A stretch of 64,000 nucleotides of DNA. Source: Puccinia triticina (taxonomy: Eukaryota > Basidiomycota > Pucciniomycetes > Pucciniales > Pucciniaceae). The stretch covers positions 2,790,001 to 2,854,000 of the forward strand of contig NC_070570.1 of NCBI RefSeq assembly GCF_026914185.1. Direction: 5' to 3'. The notes under the pieces are model-generated. The model was not told the origin of the DNA. It did not search any database and was given only the letters and a program-made list of their open reading frames with translations. Position numbers and translations under genes: made by a program. Positions 10,686 to 22,577 of this stretch are shown one piece after another; the first letter of the stretch is position 1; the number at the start of each line of letters is the position of its first letter.

Positions 10686-12060
10686 CGCCCCTAAGCACCC
10701 CAAATGATATGCAGCTAGGGGGTTGGGGTCGCACGAGTTTTTGGGGGGCCGTGTGAGTTCCGCAGGAAAACCACTGGGTGTGGCTGCGGAGAAAACCACA
10801 CCCATTTGCGGGTGGTGTGCGCTGTGTGGCACTCCCTCTCATCTAGGCTCCCTGCCCTGATTGTGAGTTCGAGTCCCACCAGTGACAGTTTTTGACAAGC
10901 TGCTCCTGTGGAATTTTCAAGGCCCGCCTCCGTAGCCATGTGGATTCCACGGGTACACATCTGTAAATATCCGTGGAATCCTCGGGGCCATCACGAGGTG
11001 CCCCCGTGATCCACTTGGTGGAGATCATGTGAACGTGTGGACCAGCAGCCGCTGGTCCAACCTTGCGCAGGGGCACTACGGGGAATCCACAAGGATTCCT
11101 CGAGATATCCTTGTTGGAGGACTCCCCGGGTGTACGTGGAATCTACGGTCTTTGAACAAGCCATACTTGAATAAAAACTTCCTTAGCGCCAAGCTGTCCA
11201 GGTGTTTCTAGCTGGACATCCCTGCCAGCCTGATCCATAATCCCCTCCACTTGATCTTTGCCAAGACTGGTTGCTTTGAAACTCCCGCGGCACTCAATCT
11301 CCTCCACTTGATCTTTGCCGAGACTGGTCGCTTTAAAACTGCCCCGGCACTCCAGGGGCCAATGTGCTCCATCTGTTGCCATCCTCATGATTGCAGCGGG
11401 ATGTTTCTGGGGAATGTGCAATATCACCAGAAACAATATGGGATGTGGAAACGTCAGCGCAGATGTCTAGGGGAGGATGAGAGACGGCAAATCTGCGTCG
11501 ACCGCTTCAAACTCGAAGTAGCGCATAGCAGGGCGGCTTGGCGTGAACCATTCCACCTTGATCGGTATGGCGCAATAGCAGACCAGTGCGACAATCGATG
11601 AGTTTCTTCACAGCGTCCCTCGCCTTGGGACCGCGGAAACCAATGGCATCCAGGGACGTCGTCCACAAGCACACACTTCGTCCTTCCTGCCTTTTGCTAG
11701 CCGGTCAGGGTCTGAAAATAAAGCGTGGTCAATGGAAACAATGTAGCTTAAAAAGAGCTCTATTGATATGTTTGACTGATGCGAAAAACCAAGAGTGTAA
11801 CCAGTCAGAAATTCAAGGGGTGGCGGCAGGAGCGTGGCGGTGGCATTATTGTCAAGGCGCCGCGGAGGTCAGAGGTACGGTGGTGTGGCGGTGGCGTAGT
11901 TGTCAAGGAATGATGAATGTTGTAGTTGAGCGCACTGGTGGATTTTGAGGGCAGTCGTGCCCAATTATCTATAAAATTGGGATCTCTCCTGCTTGTGTGT
12001 GCCCCTCCCAGGGCGTCCTCTGCTGCTGTACTTCCAGCGTGCGGTTCTCCCTCACCTGAG
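10686..12060. other. Repeat-rich stretch without a clear gene
   Basis: This region holds a B-box-like GAGTTCGAGTCCC near 10870 (a possible SINE remnant), a cluster of GTGGAATCC motifs at 10940-11150, and a tandem duplication of about 57 bp at 11245-11358. Read on the minus strand, the duplication encodes a repeated CRGSFKATSLGKDQVE peptide. No complete gene can be supported. Confidence 0.4.
11245..11358. repeat. 57-bp tandem duplication
   Basis: Two units begin CTCCACTTGATCTTTGCC at 11245 and 11302. The period is a multiple of three, and the minus-strand frame stays open through both, so it may once have been coding. Confidence 0.7.
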
Positions 12061-12066
12061 TAGTTG

Positions 12067-12452
12067 GCATATTCCCTCCTTGAAGGATTGTTCCCGCGCG
12101 TGCAGGGGACATCCTTCAAGGGTGTGTTACACCCAACCAGCGGCATGCCAAACTTGCCAAACATGGCAGTTTGGGTGCCATACCTCGCGCGACTAAGTTT
12201 GGATTTTGACGAAGTCGGAATATGACAACATCCCACCTCTCAACCACCCCAACCAGCCCTTAGGTTAGGTCCTGGGTTAGGTCCTGGGGGGGATATGAAA
12301 AAAAGTTGACAAGAGGAACAAAGTCAATCAACTGTAAATGGCAGCCAAACTGCCATGTTTGGCAATTTTGGCATGCCGCTGGTTGGGTGTAACACACCCT
12401 TGAAGGATGTCCCCCGCGCGCGCGGGAACAATCCTTCAAGGAGGGAATATGC
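12067..12452. mobile_element. Inverted-repeat element, CCTTGAAGG type
   Basis: Arms of about 115 bp at 12067-12180 and 12338-12452 are inverted copies (GCATATTCCCTCCTTGAAGG at the outside, then CGCGCG and CCAGCGGCATGCC). A spacer of about 160 bp separates them. A single-arm relative sits at about 35590-35670 inside CACCAGG element 3. I see no clear target duplication. Confidence 0.65.
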
Positions 12453-12689
12453 GGACCGGTTGGGTGTTCTCCCTCAACACCCTCCGCTGTTGCACTTGCA
12501 CAGTTTGAGGGGCTCTACTTGGTGGCCCCCCTTTGCATAATGCCTTCAATGTGGCGCGCTGGGGGTCATCCTCTCACCATTTTTTAACCCTGCTAGACAG
12601 GGATGGATGGTGGGCCATGGTGCATCAGCTTGCTGATGTTAGGTGGCTGGGTGCAGATTATTGATCTGTTTTTGGTTGTTGTAACATTG

Positions 12690-13460
12690 TGGTTTTTTGT
12701 TGATTTTGGGATTTGTAGAGGGAAAACCCTTCATCTTTTTTTCCTGGAGGTTGTAAAGGGGAAACCCTTGATTTTTTTTTGTGATTTTTGAAGATTTGTA
12801 GGGGAAACCCTTGAAGTTTTTTTTGTGATTCAGAGGCTTTAATAAACTTGGATATGCTGATACCTGAGAAAATTGGAGGTTGGACACAAGTGCCAATTTT
12901 CCATTTGCACACAGGGGGCTAAACTTTAAGCCCCTGTTCAGAAAATTGCAGGGGAAACCCTTGATCCCAATTTCCACAAAAGTGTGGATTTAATATACTT
13001 AGATGAAGGCAGTTCACCCCAATGTAAAAAAAATTGGATAAGCAAGAGCTACCTGATTTTAAGATTTATAACTAAAGTTAGGATTGACATGAAATTGACT
13101 TCAAGATGAATTCAACAGAGTTGAATGATAGTTCACGTCCAACGGTTACATATCACTCTAAATTAGATTGGTCTATAGTTCTTGCCCAGTAATTGAACAA
13201 TTCACCATCACATTATAAGAACTTCTGCCCCATTTCAGTCAAAAACTAACCCCAAATTCAGCTGTGGCACTCCCTGGGGAGTGCCCCCAAAGCTTCCCTG
13301 GTGATTGAAAATTGTTAAATTGTTACTTTTGTTTGGAGTTTTTTTAGCTTGTATGTAGCTGGGGAAACCCTTTTATTTGTTTGAGAAAATGCTTATGTAC
13401 AGGGGAAACTCTTGATTTTTTTTGGTAAATCTGTGGTTTTTATAAACTTAGATTGGCAAC
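12690..13460 (+). repeat. Dispersed GGGGAAACCCTTGATTTTT repeats
   Basis: About six copies of this motif recur with TTAATAAACTTRGAT, and the same pair recurs near 36680-36730. The stretch resembles the 3' tail of a multicopy transcript or element. No protein is visible in it. Confidence 0.55.
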
Positions 13461-13743
13461 AAAAGAAGTGTGAAGTGCTCTTGGCAGAGTGACGTCATTG
13501 TCTATGATGATTGTTGGCAATCATCAAACTCAAAGTGAGTTCATGATAGAGATGTTGCATACGGAAGAGGAGAAATAACATCCTCTAATCATCCAAACAA
13601 CGAGTCTTGTTAGCCAATCAATACTCACCAAAAGTAAACACTCTGGTCTCATTGATTGTATAAGCTCACCTGATAGTGAGTGAGATGAAAGAATGAGAAA
13701 TGTATTAGCTTTGTTCACTGATAGATAGTGATCCTTATTTTTT

Positions 13744-13925
13744 GGGTCTTGGAAAAACAACTCCCAACTTTTGGGAAAACGACTCCCATACGTCCGCGCA
13801 ACTATTTTTGACCAGCGCTCAATGTTGACCTAGACCCTTTTTTTGGGTACGGCTCTTTTGTGAGTTGTTGACCCAAAATAATTTTATTTTGGGAGTTGTG
13901 CCCACTAATATTTATGAATATTTTT
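13744..13925. repeat. Left TIR of the large Mutator-like element
   Basis: Inverted copy of 27357-27541. Both arms share GCGCAACTATTTTT, GACCAGCGCTC and CCAAAATAATTTTATTTTGG, the last being a palindrome in its own right. Confidence 0.88.
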
Positions 13926-14062
13926 AATATTTTTTTCTTGGGGGGTTTGGGAGTGTGAAGCCCCGCACCCCTTGCGGGGTTCACTAGGTGTCACGACACC
14001 TATCAAATGACCCACACAGCCAGGGATTTAGTCTCAGGCTTTCCCTCTCCTTCCTAGCCCGG

Positions 14063-14210
14063 CAGAGACCTCCGGACCCCTTGACCTCTCTGCCGAGCTA
14101 GGTGAGTTCTTCTTTCCTCTCTATCTGGCCCCTTCCTTCCCATCCTCAAGACCTTTGTATATAGACTAACAGAGAGACCTCCGGACCCCTTGACCTCTCT
14201 GCCGAGCTAG
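14063..14210 (+). repeat. Hairpin direct repeats flanking a canonical intron (copy 2)
   Basis: A 38-nt sequence ending TGCCGAGCTAG occurs just upstream of 14102 and again at 14173-14210. Between them is a 71-nt spacer that begins GTGAGT and ends GACTAACAG, with textbook splice sites and branch point. Each repeat folds through GGCAGAGA with TCTCTGCC (weaker in the second copy). The layout equals that at 338-462, but the repeat sequence differs. Confidence 0.65.
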
Positions 14211-14298
14211 ACATTGCAATACAGACCCCCAAGGACGTTGGAACTAGAACATCCTCAGGCCTAGTGCCTCGTCCCTCCGAGCCACCAGCCTCCGAACA

Positions 14299-15320
14299 GT
14301 GAAGGGTCTCCCAACCCTTACAGGGAGTCGTTCACCCAAAACAAGTGCCCCCTGCATTAATTTGGGAGTCGGCCGCGGGGGCCACAGAAGCCCCCAGGGA
14401 GTCGTGACGACTCCCCTTCAAACCCCCCACCCATCACACACCACAACCGCCACACCAACCGCCCAATCCCCGCCCACCTGTCCACCCCAACCGCCCAATC
14501 AATCAAACAAAATGATTAACCCAGCCGCCCCCGCCGCCGTCCAGGACCAGGACTCCCTGGCCCCTGTCGCCGCCATGGAGCACGACGAGCCCCCTGTCAC
14601 CGCCATTGAGTACGCCAAGGCCCCAGTGCCTGGCGAGCACACCAAGCCCCCAGTGGCTGGCGAGCACGCCGAGGAAACCCCAGCCGCAGGGCCAGGTAAG
14701 CCCCCTCCCCTGCCGACTCCCTCCCATCTAAAATGGAGGCACTGAGCCCCCAACACCCTTGTTGCTGCCCTCAATCCAGCTGCCAATCAAGCCGCCACCA
14801 AAGGCCCCGCAAACGGGTCTGGCATCGACACCAACTCTGTTGCGATTGCGGCCCAGGAGGTAGCCCCAGAGTCCCTTGCAGGCATTGGGCCCCACGCAGC
14901 CACCCTGGCCATTCTAGACCCCCAAGGAGCCGTCCTAGCCAGCGGTGCTCAAGGTCTAGCCCCCGCCTACGCTGCCGACTCCCGTGACCCCGTTGACTCC
15001 CAACATCCCACAGCCGCCGACTCCCAACCTCCTGCAGCCGCCGACTCCCAAACGGCAGCCGCCAACTCCCAGGCCATTGCCGCTGTCAAAGCCTGCATTC
15101 AGACCACTGAAGCCCTTCAAGACATCACCCTATACCCTCTCCTCCTTCAAATTACTCAAGAAATTGCCACAAAAAAAACTAGAAAACCAAATCCATGAAG
15201 AAAATGAGGAAGAACTTGAAGATTATAGCTTAGATAATCCAGACAAGAAGAAGACGCTGTGGTGTTCCATATGTGTGACAATGCCAAAAGCACATTGCAG
15301 AAGTATTATAGTATAGGGAG
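14299..15320 (+). pseudogene. DIRS-like gag remnant, Pro/Ala-rich
   Basis: An ATG-initiated frame at 14512-14745 (MINPAAPAAVQDQDS) is Pro/Ala-rich, with intron-like boundaries (AGGTAAGC near 14694). A second coding-like stretch runs 14984-15316, ending in a charged segment (EENEEELEDYSLDNPDKKK). Its style matches the N-terminus of the DIRS gag at 18651, so this is probably the 5' part of a related retroelement inserted in the Mutator-like element. Ends are undetermined and no RT follows. Confidence 0.35.
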
Positions 15321-15477
15321 TGTGTAATACAGTGCGGGGGAAGAAGGGAAGAAGGAGTAAGATGGGAGGAGAGGCCTTGACCCCCAACATTGGGAATGGA
15401 ACAGGTTAGACAATAGATGCAGAGTGTGTGGAAGAGGATGGAAGATGGCTTGGTTGCATAGCAACACATGACATCAT

Positions 15478-17098
15478 GCAGCGCAGTACATGCATGAAAG
15501 TGCTGTGTAGCTCAAGCGCCTCATGCAGCATATATCCCTCATTGTTGGTACGCATAGTACAGCATATGCAGGTAGATAAGCTGTACAGGAAGTGTCTCCT
15601 GCAGCATAAATCCCTCATTTTTTTTACATGAAGCACATCATATGCAGGTAAATAAGATGTACAGGCACCAGGAAAAAAAATAGTCACTTGATTACAAGTG
15701 ACATCATGCCAGCTCCAGCGGGCTACCCACCATCTACCTACCATCTACCCATCATCTACCCACCATCTACCCACCATCTACCCACCATCTAACCAGTTTA
15801 AGAATTTCCACAGGAGATCCTCAGTTTTTGCTGGGCACCACTGATCCCCATTTCTGGTCAGCTGATACTCAGCTTTAGCTCCCAGCTTATGCTCAGCTTT
15901 GGTGCCCAGCTCATGCTCAGCTTTGTTTCCCAGATCAGAACCAGTCCTGGCCCAGCTTATTTTAAGCTTTATTCCAGTCATGGCTCAGCTTAGACTCAGA
16001 TTAGGACTATCATTGGCCCAGCCAATGCTCAGCTTTGGACCAGTATTGGCTCAGCTGATTTTCAGCTTTGGATAAATCTTGGCCCAGCCAATGCTCAGAT
16101 TCTGAGTGTGATCACTCCTGTAACAGCTTATGCTCATCTTTGGACCAGCCTTGGCTCAGCTGATGCTCAGCTGTGGACCAACCTTGGCTAAGACAATGCT
16201 CAGCTGTGGACCAGCCTTGGCTCAGCTGATGCTCAGCTGTGGACCAGCCTTGGCTCAGCTGATGCTCAGCTGTGGACCAGCCTTGGCTCAGCTGATGCTC
16301 AGCTGTGGAACAGCCTTGGCTCAGGTGATATTAATCTTTTGAATAGTCTCAAAAAATCTGATACTCAGCTTTGGAACAGCCTTGGCTCAGCCAATGCTCA
16401 GCTTTTTACCAGCATTGGCTCAGCCAATGCTCAGCTTTTGAAAGTTTTGGCCCAGCTGGTATTAATATTTGGAACAGTATTGTCCCAGCTGATCCTAAGC
16501 TCTGCACAAGCCTTTTCCAAGATGATGCTCAGCTTTGGACCATTGTTGGCTAAGCTGATGCTCAGATTTGGAATATTCTTGGTCCAGCTGACATTTGGAT
16601 TTGTTTCAGGCTTGGAATATCCAATGCTCAGCTGTGGCCCAGGCTCAGCCAATGCTCAGCTTTGGCCCAGGCTCAGTCAATGCCTACTGATCAGCTTATG
16701 ATGAGCATCAGCTGTTCCTGGGAAAAAATTAGGATCAGCTGACTGTGCCACATTGAGTGCTCTGGTGCAGTCCTGCAAGCTCTACAAGTGCTGGTGGAGC
16801 AGACTTGGAGCAGCGCTGGAGTAGCTCTGGAGCAGAAACCAAAGCTGCATCATGTCACTTGCCATCAAGTGACTATTTTTTTTCCTGGTGAGGAGGTGTC
16901 TCCTGCAGCATAAATCCCTCATTGTTTGTAAGGCAGTGCAGCACATGCATGTAGATTCTGTGTAGTTGAGTGTCTCCTGCAGCATAAACCCCTCGTTGTT
17001 TGTACATGCAGCGCAGTAAATGCATGAGAGGCTGTGTAGTTGAGATCCCCTGCAGCAATAATCCCTCATGAGGAGCTTCCCTGGAGCAAAAATCCCTC
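15478..17098. repeat. ~80-bp tandem repeats split by a TIR element
   Basis: Units containing CTCCTGCAGCATAAATCCCTC and GCACATSATATGCAGG occur at 15478-15665 and 16891-17098. They form one array of about six units opened by CACCAGG element 2. They lie just upstream of the FAR1/OTU promoter. Confidence 0.75.
15666..16890. mobile_element. CACCAGG-family TIR element, copy 2
   Basis: The TIR CACCAGGAAAAAAAATAGTC is mirrored at the right end, and a 3-bp duplication AGG flanks it (15663-15665, 16891-16893). The interior is an array of about 30-bp CAGCTGATGCTCAGCTKTGG units, several nearly identical at 16190-16320. An array of this kind translates into a spurious LMLSCGPALAQ repeat protein. No transposase is present. 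Confidence 0.88.
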
Positions 17099-17102
17099 AC
17101 CC

Positions 17103-17221
17103 TTTAATATATAAGGAGGCCCTTTCTCCCCTCATCAGACTTTTCCCCATCAGCCTACAGAGGTTTGGTCACAAGTGGTTAGTTAGTTTAGTTAGCATCA
17201 GCCTACAGAGGTTTGGTCACA
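17103..17221 (+). promoter_or_regulatory. Putative promoter and 5' leader of FAR1/OTU gene
   Basis: A TATA-like TTTAATATATAAGG (17103-17116) lies about 570 bp before the first ATG. A 26-nt direct repeat starting CATCAGCCTACAGAGG follows at 17148-17173 and 17196-17221. The spacing fits a transcription start near 17135. Function is inferred. Confidence 0.45.
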
Positions 17222-17683
17222 TATGGTAGTTTAGTCAGCAGTGCGGTTATTAGCGGTATTAGTGGTTAGTATAAGTAGCGTAGAATTTTAGTAGAAGTAT
17301 TAGTGTTTCGGCAGTAGTAGAACCAAGCATAACACAACAACAAGTTTGAGTTAAGCAGCATATTAGTAACATGTAGTACGAGTATAACAAAGTAAGTATA
17401 TTGCCTGCAAGCAAAGAAGTTATGACAGATTTGCTAGCCTGTTGAATCAAGTGATCTAGGTCTGATAGAGATTACTATATGAAAGTAAGATCTATCTTGG
17501 AATCAGCCATATATTTATAAATATTGATTACAAGACTCTTAGATATTTGCATAGTATTATTAGAGGGGCAGGTCTTTCAAACCACCCGTAAGTTGTAATA
17601 GCCTTTCAACCTATTAAGCAATTTATTTCCCCCTCAGCGGATATTTCACCAAATTATATTTAGTGTCCCACACGAGTCCTACA

Positions 17684-18198
17684 ATGCTTGAGGAATATGT
17701 AGAGCTAGCTAGAGAAGAGAAAACAATTGAAGATTGTATAGTAATGTTGGAATTAGATGAAGATAATACTAACAATGATCCAAACTCTGGAACTCTTCCA
17801 ACTGAAAAAAACCCAGAAGAAATTGAAAAAATGCTTGAAAAAATTGCTGAAGAGAGAACTGAGAAGGAGCTCGAGGAAATGGAACTTGAGAACGAGAATC
17901 AACAGGATGATGATGACTCAGTAAATGAAGAAGGAGAAAGGACGATCTACGACAACATTTCTGCGCCGCCAGCTGGAATTTACGACAACATTGAATTGGT
18001 TAAGGAGGCCATCCAAGAATTTGCTTGTGCGTATGGCTATGGGATATTGGTCAAACACTCTTTTCCTGGAAAGAGTGTCCATTTTAAATGTGTCAGGTCT
18101 GTTATTTCCCACTTATTTTTCATTCTTCTGTTACTATTGACTGACATTAAATCCACATTGAAATGATACAGAGGAGGTGATCCTGGTAGGGAACCGGA
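17684..18198 (+). pseudogene. FAR1-type zinc-finger N-terminal exons
   Basis: The first ATG at 17684 opens an acidic N-terminus (MLEEYVELAREEKTIEDC). Then comes the FAR1/MULE DNA-binding domain start (NIELVKEAIQEFACAYGYGI ... FKCVR). A 5' splice site follows CVR at about 18097 and a TACAG acceptor at about 18173, after which GGDPG continues the classic C-x-R-G-G finger. The frame then runs into DIRS DNA. FAR1-type fingers bind DNA in Mutator-like transposases. The gene resumes at about 24090. Confidence 0.7.
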
Positions 18199-18650
18199 GC
18201 GCAGCGCAGCGAGGTCCTGTGGTCCATGGGATCAACCCTAGTGACAGGCCTTGGAATACACCGGATGGTCTGCCTTCCTTCCTGTAAGAAGGGGAAAGCC
18301 ACAGGAAGAATGGGTGGCTCCCACCCCTCCTTCCGACGCCTGCGCGAGGTTTTCCTATCCGGAAGAAGTCAGCCACAGGTAGGCTAGGGAACAAGTCCAT
18401 AGCCTTCCCCTGGCGCCTCCGCCACGTGCACAAAGGTAACCTAGATACCACTCCGGTTACGCGTGTCAGCCCAGTGTGTACCAAGGCCTAGCCCCGATGA
18501 GGAAGGGCGCTGGACAGTTTATAAACTGTTGGCTTCTTGGCCTGAGTTTGCTCCCCAGCTCCAGCCTTCCGCATCCACCTAGAGCATCACATTCCTTTCA
18601 GTTCTTGATTTCCTCTCTATTTTTCGACACCAGAAACTCTTTTATATACC

Positions 18651-20323
18651 ATGTCTGATTGATTCTCCGAATTCACCAAATGAATCCACTCCGCGGCTGC
18701 AGGCCCAAGCCCAAACCCAACCGAGGAACCCAAGCCTACTGCCACTCCAGCAGTCACTAATGCTAGGGACCCAGCTGTACACTCCCAGGAGTCAGCATGC
18801 GACCAAAGGCAGACAGAAGGCCCGACAAGCTCCCAAGCCCCTGTGGCAGGGAAGAGACAAGCCCCAAAGAAAGGCGTCCTAACCAGGAGCGCCGCCAAGA
18901 TAGGGGTACCCCCCAATTCCGAGGACACCGAGTCCGCAACAGCCAGTACGGCAACCAAAGGGAAGGGCCCTGCCCAGAAATCCGCCGAAGGTCCCCCAGA
19001 GACCATCTCCCTGTTAGAGGAGCGCAGCGGTAAGCCAAATATACCCCCTTTGTTCTTGGGAAACGGTACTGTCCTCTGATAGTCCGTACCTACTTTTCGC
19101 GTTCAACAGGACCAAAAGGAAAGACTCAAACCTGCGGCAATAACGAGCGGGCAAACGAGCGAGCAACCATCATGTCTGAAGCCCTAGCCGCCACCAATTC
19201 AGGAGACAAGGAGCTAGCTGCGATGCTGTGGGAGGTCTACAAAGCTGTAGCCTCCAGCATAGCACCTGAGGAGCCGGCGAGATCAGTCCCGGCAAAGCAT
19301 GCACGCGACAAGTCAATCGAGATCCTTGGCCAGTCCAGCGATAAAGCGGACGGCAACCCAGTCAATCACGAGGTGACCGTGTTGCAAGAGGGTGATCTGG
19401 AGTTCGGTAAGCCGCCTCCAAATTCATTCCTTTTAGATACGGAAGGTAGCGCCAGCTGATTCGCAGACTATACCAGCCGTAAACGAGACAAACTCTCACA
19501 AGGATGTGGGCTTCACGCCCTATTTCGACAAAAATCTGAAGGAACTCTGAGCTCCGCTCCCTCTCACCATTTTCAACAAGAAATGGCAAGACCGCACCAT
19601 CCTTCACTACGCAGAGAAGCGCCCAAAAGGAGAGGAATCCGGTTCTGAAAGCCGAAACCGCTACACTGGACTCCCTTACCCATCAGAGTGGGTCCAATCT
19701 TTCAGCGAGTGGACCACTAACCACCAAGGTTTCTACATTGCGCTACGCGACATATATCAGTTCCGAACCTTTGCGGGCTGGGTACTCATCCACAAAGGCC
19801 ATTGCGACCGAATCCTGGCGCGACATGGATTCATGGCAGCACTCAGATACGATGTGAACGTCAGGTCCATGGTCTTTGCTCACAGAGTCATGGTCAATGG
19901 CAAAGTAAGTCCGGCCTGCATGTAGCTACCCCAAAAGGCATTCTCCTGACAATAACCCTTGTTTGAATGTCTCAGCCCACCGTCGCGGACATCTCTGTCT
20001 TCAGGCAAGACATCGCCGAAGAAACTTACTCTGACGCCCGGAACTTTGGTGAGATCGGTATGACCAACAACCTGTATGCCGAAGGAGGACTCCGAGCGGG
20101 ATGGGACCCTCTGACGGGGGCGCCCAAGCAGAACAAAGGCCCTGGTCAGAAGACGAACTTCAACCAATCTCCGGATGACGGCAACCATACTGGCCAAGTT
20201 GGACAAAAGACTGGCAGATCCGGCGGCTACAAGGGCAAAAAGTTCAATCCCCGCCACAAAGAGCTTAACGCGGCAACGGGAAGCGGGGGAAACCCCTCAA
20301 AGAGCCAGGAGGCCACCCCGTGA
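18651..20323 (+). pseudogene. DIRS gag, multi-exon, with stops
   Basis: ATG at 18651 is followed in frame by TGA at 18660-18662 and 18681-18683, then an open Pro/Thr-rich stretch. Canonical introns can be placed at about 19029-19107 (GTAAGC...CAACAG), from about 19406, and at about 19904-19976 (GTAAGT...TCTCAG), all keeping one frame. The core domain (KKWQDRTILHYAEKRP, then WTTNHQGFYIALRDIYQF) is interrupted by TGA at 19548-19550. The C-terminus (19977-20323) is Gly/Lys-rich and ends at TGA 20321-20323. Probable role: nucleocapsid-like particle protein. Confidence 0.6.
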
Positions 20324-20406
20324 GTCTCTCTCATTCCAATACCTCCTATCCTTCCCAACAAAGTCCACAACAGACTAAGATGGCATGGTCTACTTCCCTG
20401 AATTAT

Positions 20407-20580
20407 GGTGTTCAAAGTTGGTTTGCATAATTTTATGCATGCATAAATCATAAAATCATAACATCTTTTTGCAGGGGATATAACTGTCTGATTATGTAAT
20501 ACACAATTTCCTCACCAAAATATTCTTATGATTTTATGATTTATGCACGCATAAAATTATGCAAACCAACTTTGAACACC
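20407..20580. mobile_element. PIF/Harbinger-like MITE, copy 2
   Basis: The TIR GGTGTTCAAAGTTGGTTTGC is mirrored at the right end, with a TTAT/ATAA context at the borders and an AT-rich interior. It is nested in the DIRS between gag and pol. Same family as 5223-5419. Confidence 0.8.
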
Positions 20581-20689
20581 ATAAATGTAGGAAACAGACT
20601 TAACAACCCATCAAGGAACCAAAACACAAGCGGAATTTCAGTTTCTAATGCTCAAATTTCCTCTATCTACGTGAATTCTTGTAAATAGC

Positions 20690-22391
20690 TTGTCTTACGA
20701 TTTCACATTGAAATGCAACACTCCCTCCCCAAATCCTATTGAAGGGAATGACTCGCCTATGGGTTGCCCCTGGCCGATAAAGGTTTCATGCAAAATGAAC
20801 CTTCCAAAGTGGAGAGAGGCGCTCACAGAAGCGGACCTCCTCCCCAAGTTCCAAGACGTACTCAACGGCTTCGAGTACGGTTTCCCTCAAGGAACCCCCC
20901 AGCACGAATGCAAGGGATTTTGGCATTTTACCCCACCAAACCACACATCTGCGTTATTAGCAAGAGACAAAATTGAGGCGTCCATCCAGAAAGAAGTGGC
21001 AGTGAAGCGCATGTTTGGACCGTATACTCATGAAGAGGTACACAAGCATTTCCCCTTCTTCCGTTCCAACCCCCTCGGGGCAGTCATCAACGGTGACGGG
21101 TCGCTACACCCAATCAACGACCTCTCTTTCCTGCGAGACGACCCCATAGTTCCGTCCGTCAATTCCTTCGTGGACGCGGATAATTTCCCAACAACCTGGG
21201 ATGATTTCAACCAAGTCTCCAGTTTCTTCCGAGGCCGTACGAAACCTTGCTTGCTAGCGCTTTTTGACTGGGAAAAGGCTTACCGCCAGATCCCAACAGC
21301 AAAGGAGCAGTGCCATACCTATTAGTCCAAGATTTCAACGATCAGCTCTACGTAGATACAAGAATCACTTTTGGCGGGGTGGCCGGCTGCGGGTATTTCG
21401 GTCGCCCAGCGGACGCGTGGAAACACCTGATGATGAAGGAGTTTGACCTCATTACCGTATTCCGTTGGGTTGACGACAACCTGTTTGTCAAGGAGCTCAA
21501 ATCGTCCGTAGACATGACCGAAGTGGTCAATCGGTCCGCCCAATTAGGGGTGAAGACAAATGAAGAGAAGTTCTGCAACTTCGCCAAAGAACAGAAGTTC
21601 ATTGGCTTCATTTGGAACGGAACACAGAAAACGGTGCACCTACCACCAGGGGAAATGCAAGAGTGATTGACTCAGATCCGCGAATTCCAGGCTCCCAAGA
21701 AGAAATTCCTTGATAACCAGGTAGAGGTCTTGGCAGGACGGTTAAACCATGTCTCCTACCTCCTCCCACAACTGAGGTGCTACCTCTGTGGACTCTACGC
21801 GTGGTTGAAGAGCTGGAAGAACAAAAAGGCGAAGCGCCCCGTCACAGCTACCGTGAAATTGGACCTGGAACACTGGCTGTTGACGTTGTGCTCTTTCAAA
21901 GAGACCCGCATCATTCCCAACCCGGAGCCAACAGAAATCAGTTGGATGGGCAACGCATCAACCAGCTACGGCATAGGCGTCCTAGCCGGCCGACACTGGG
22001 CCCAATTCCAGCTGGCGGAAGGTTGGGAAGGAGTTTCCAAACCACGCAGAAACATCGCCTGGGTGGAAACAGTAGCAATTCGTATCGGGATCTGTATGCT
22101 CCAGAGACTCGGGGTCCGAGCCGGCAAGACTTTAATTGTCTGGAGCGACAACACTACGACCGAGGCCGCTATACGCAACCAAAGATCGCATGACTTCCAT
22201 GTCAACAAAGAATGGAAAGCCATTCAGAAACTCTTGGTGGAATTGCAGATAGATATCGTGGCAAGGAGAGTCACATCGGCCGAGAACAAGGCAGATGCGC
22301 TCTCCAGAGGGGACAAAACAGGGCTAGGGAACGAGTTTCAGCTCCCAATTATGTTACCGCTAGACCTAGACCTCCTGTTTTGGCAACATTA
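20690..22391 (+). pseudogene. DIRS reverse transcriptase / RNase H, frameshifted
   Basis: The RT N-terminal half (20690-21325) contains FGPYTHEEVHKHFPFFRSNP, HPINDLS and LFDWEKAYRQIP. A frameshift near 21318 moves to the next frame, which carries ITFGGVAGCGYFGRP and the active site RWVDDN. TGA at 21664-21666 interrupts the connection. RNase H follows (WMGNASTSYG, WSDNTTTEAAI, ENKADALSRG); DIRS RNase H normally has Asp where GNAS shows Asn. No ATG begins this frame; a TAG acceptor at about 20689 suggests splicing. It cannot be active as read. Confidence 0.8.
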
Positions 22392-22577
22392 GAACAGCCG
22401 TAACATGTAGCGCGGGGAAACCTGTAATAAATAAATACATACCGCTCCCTACCTCCTTTCTGTTCATGGTGTCGCATGAAGTATTGAGCCAGACAGGGCA
22501 GAACCCTTTGTAGCCGACAGCCCAAGCGAGAAGTCCTCCCCATAGAGACTCCCTAAGTGTCCACCGCCAGACACCAA

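Noticed and set aside
16130..16701. Repeat protein LMLSCGPALAQ on the plus strand
   Set aside because: It is a translation of the ~30-bp minisatellite in CACCAGG element 2.
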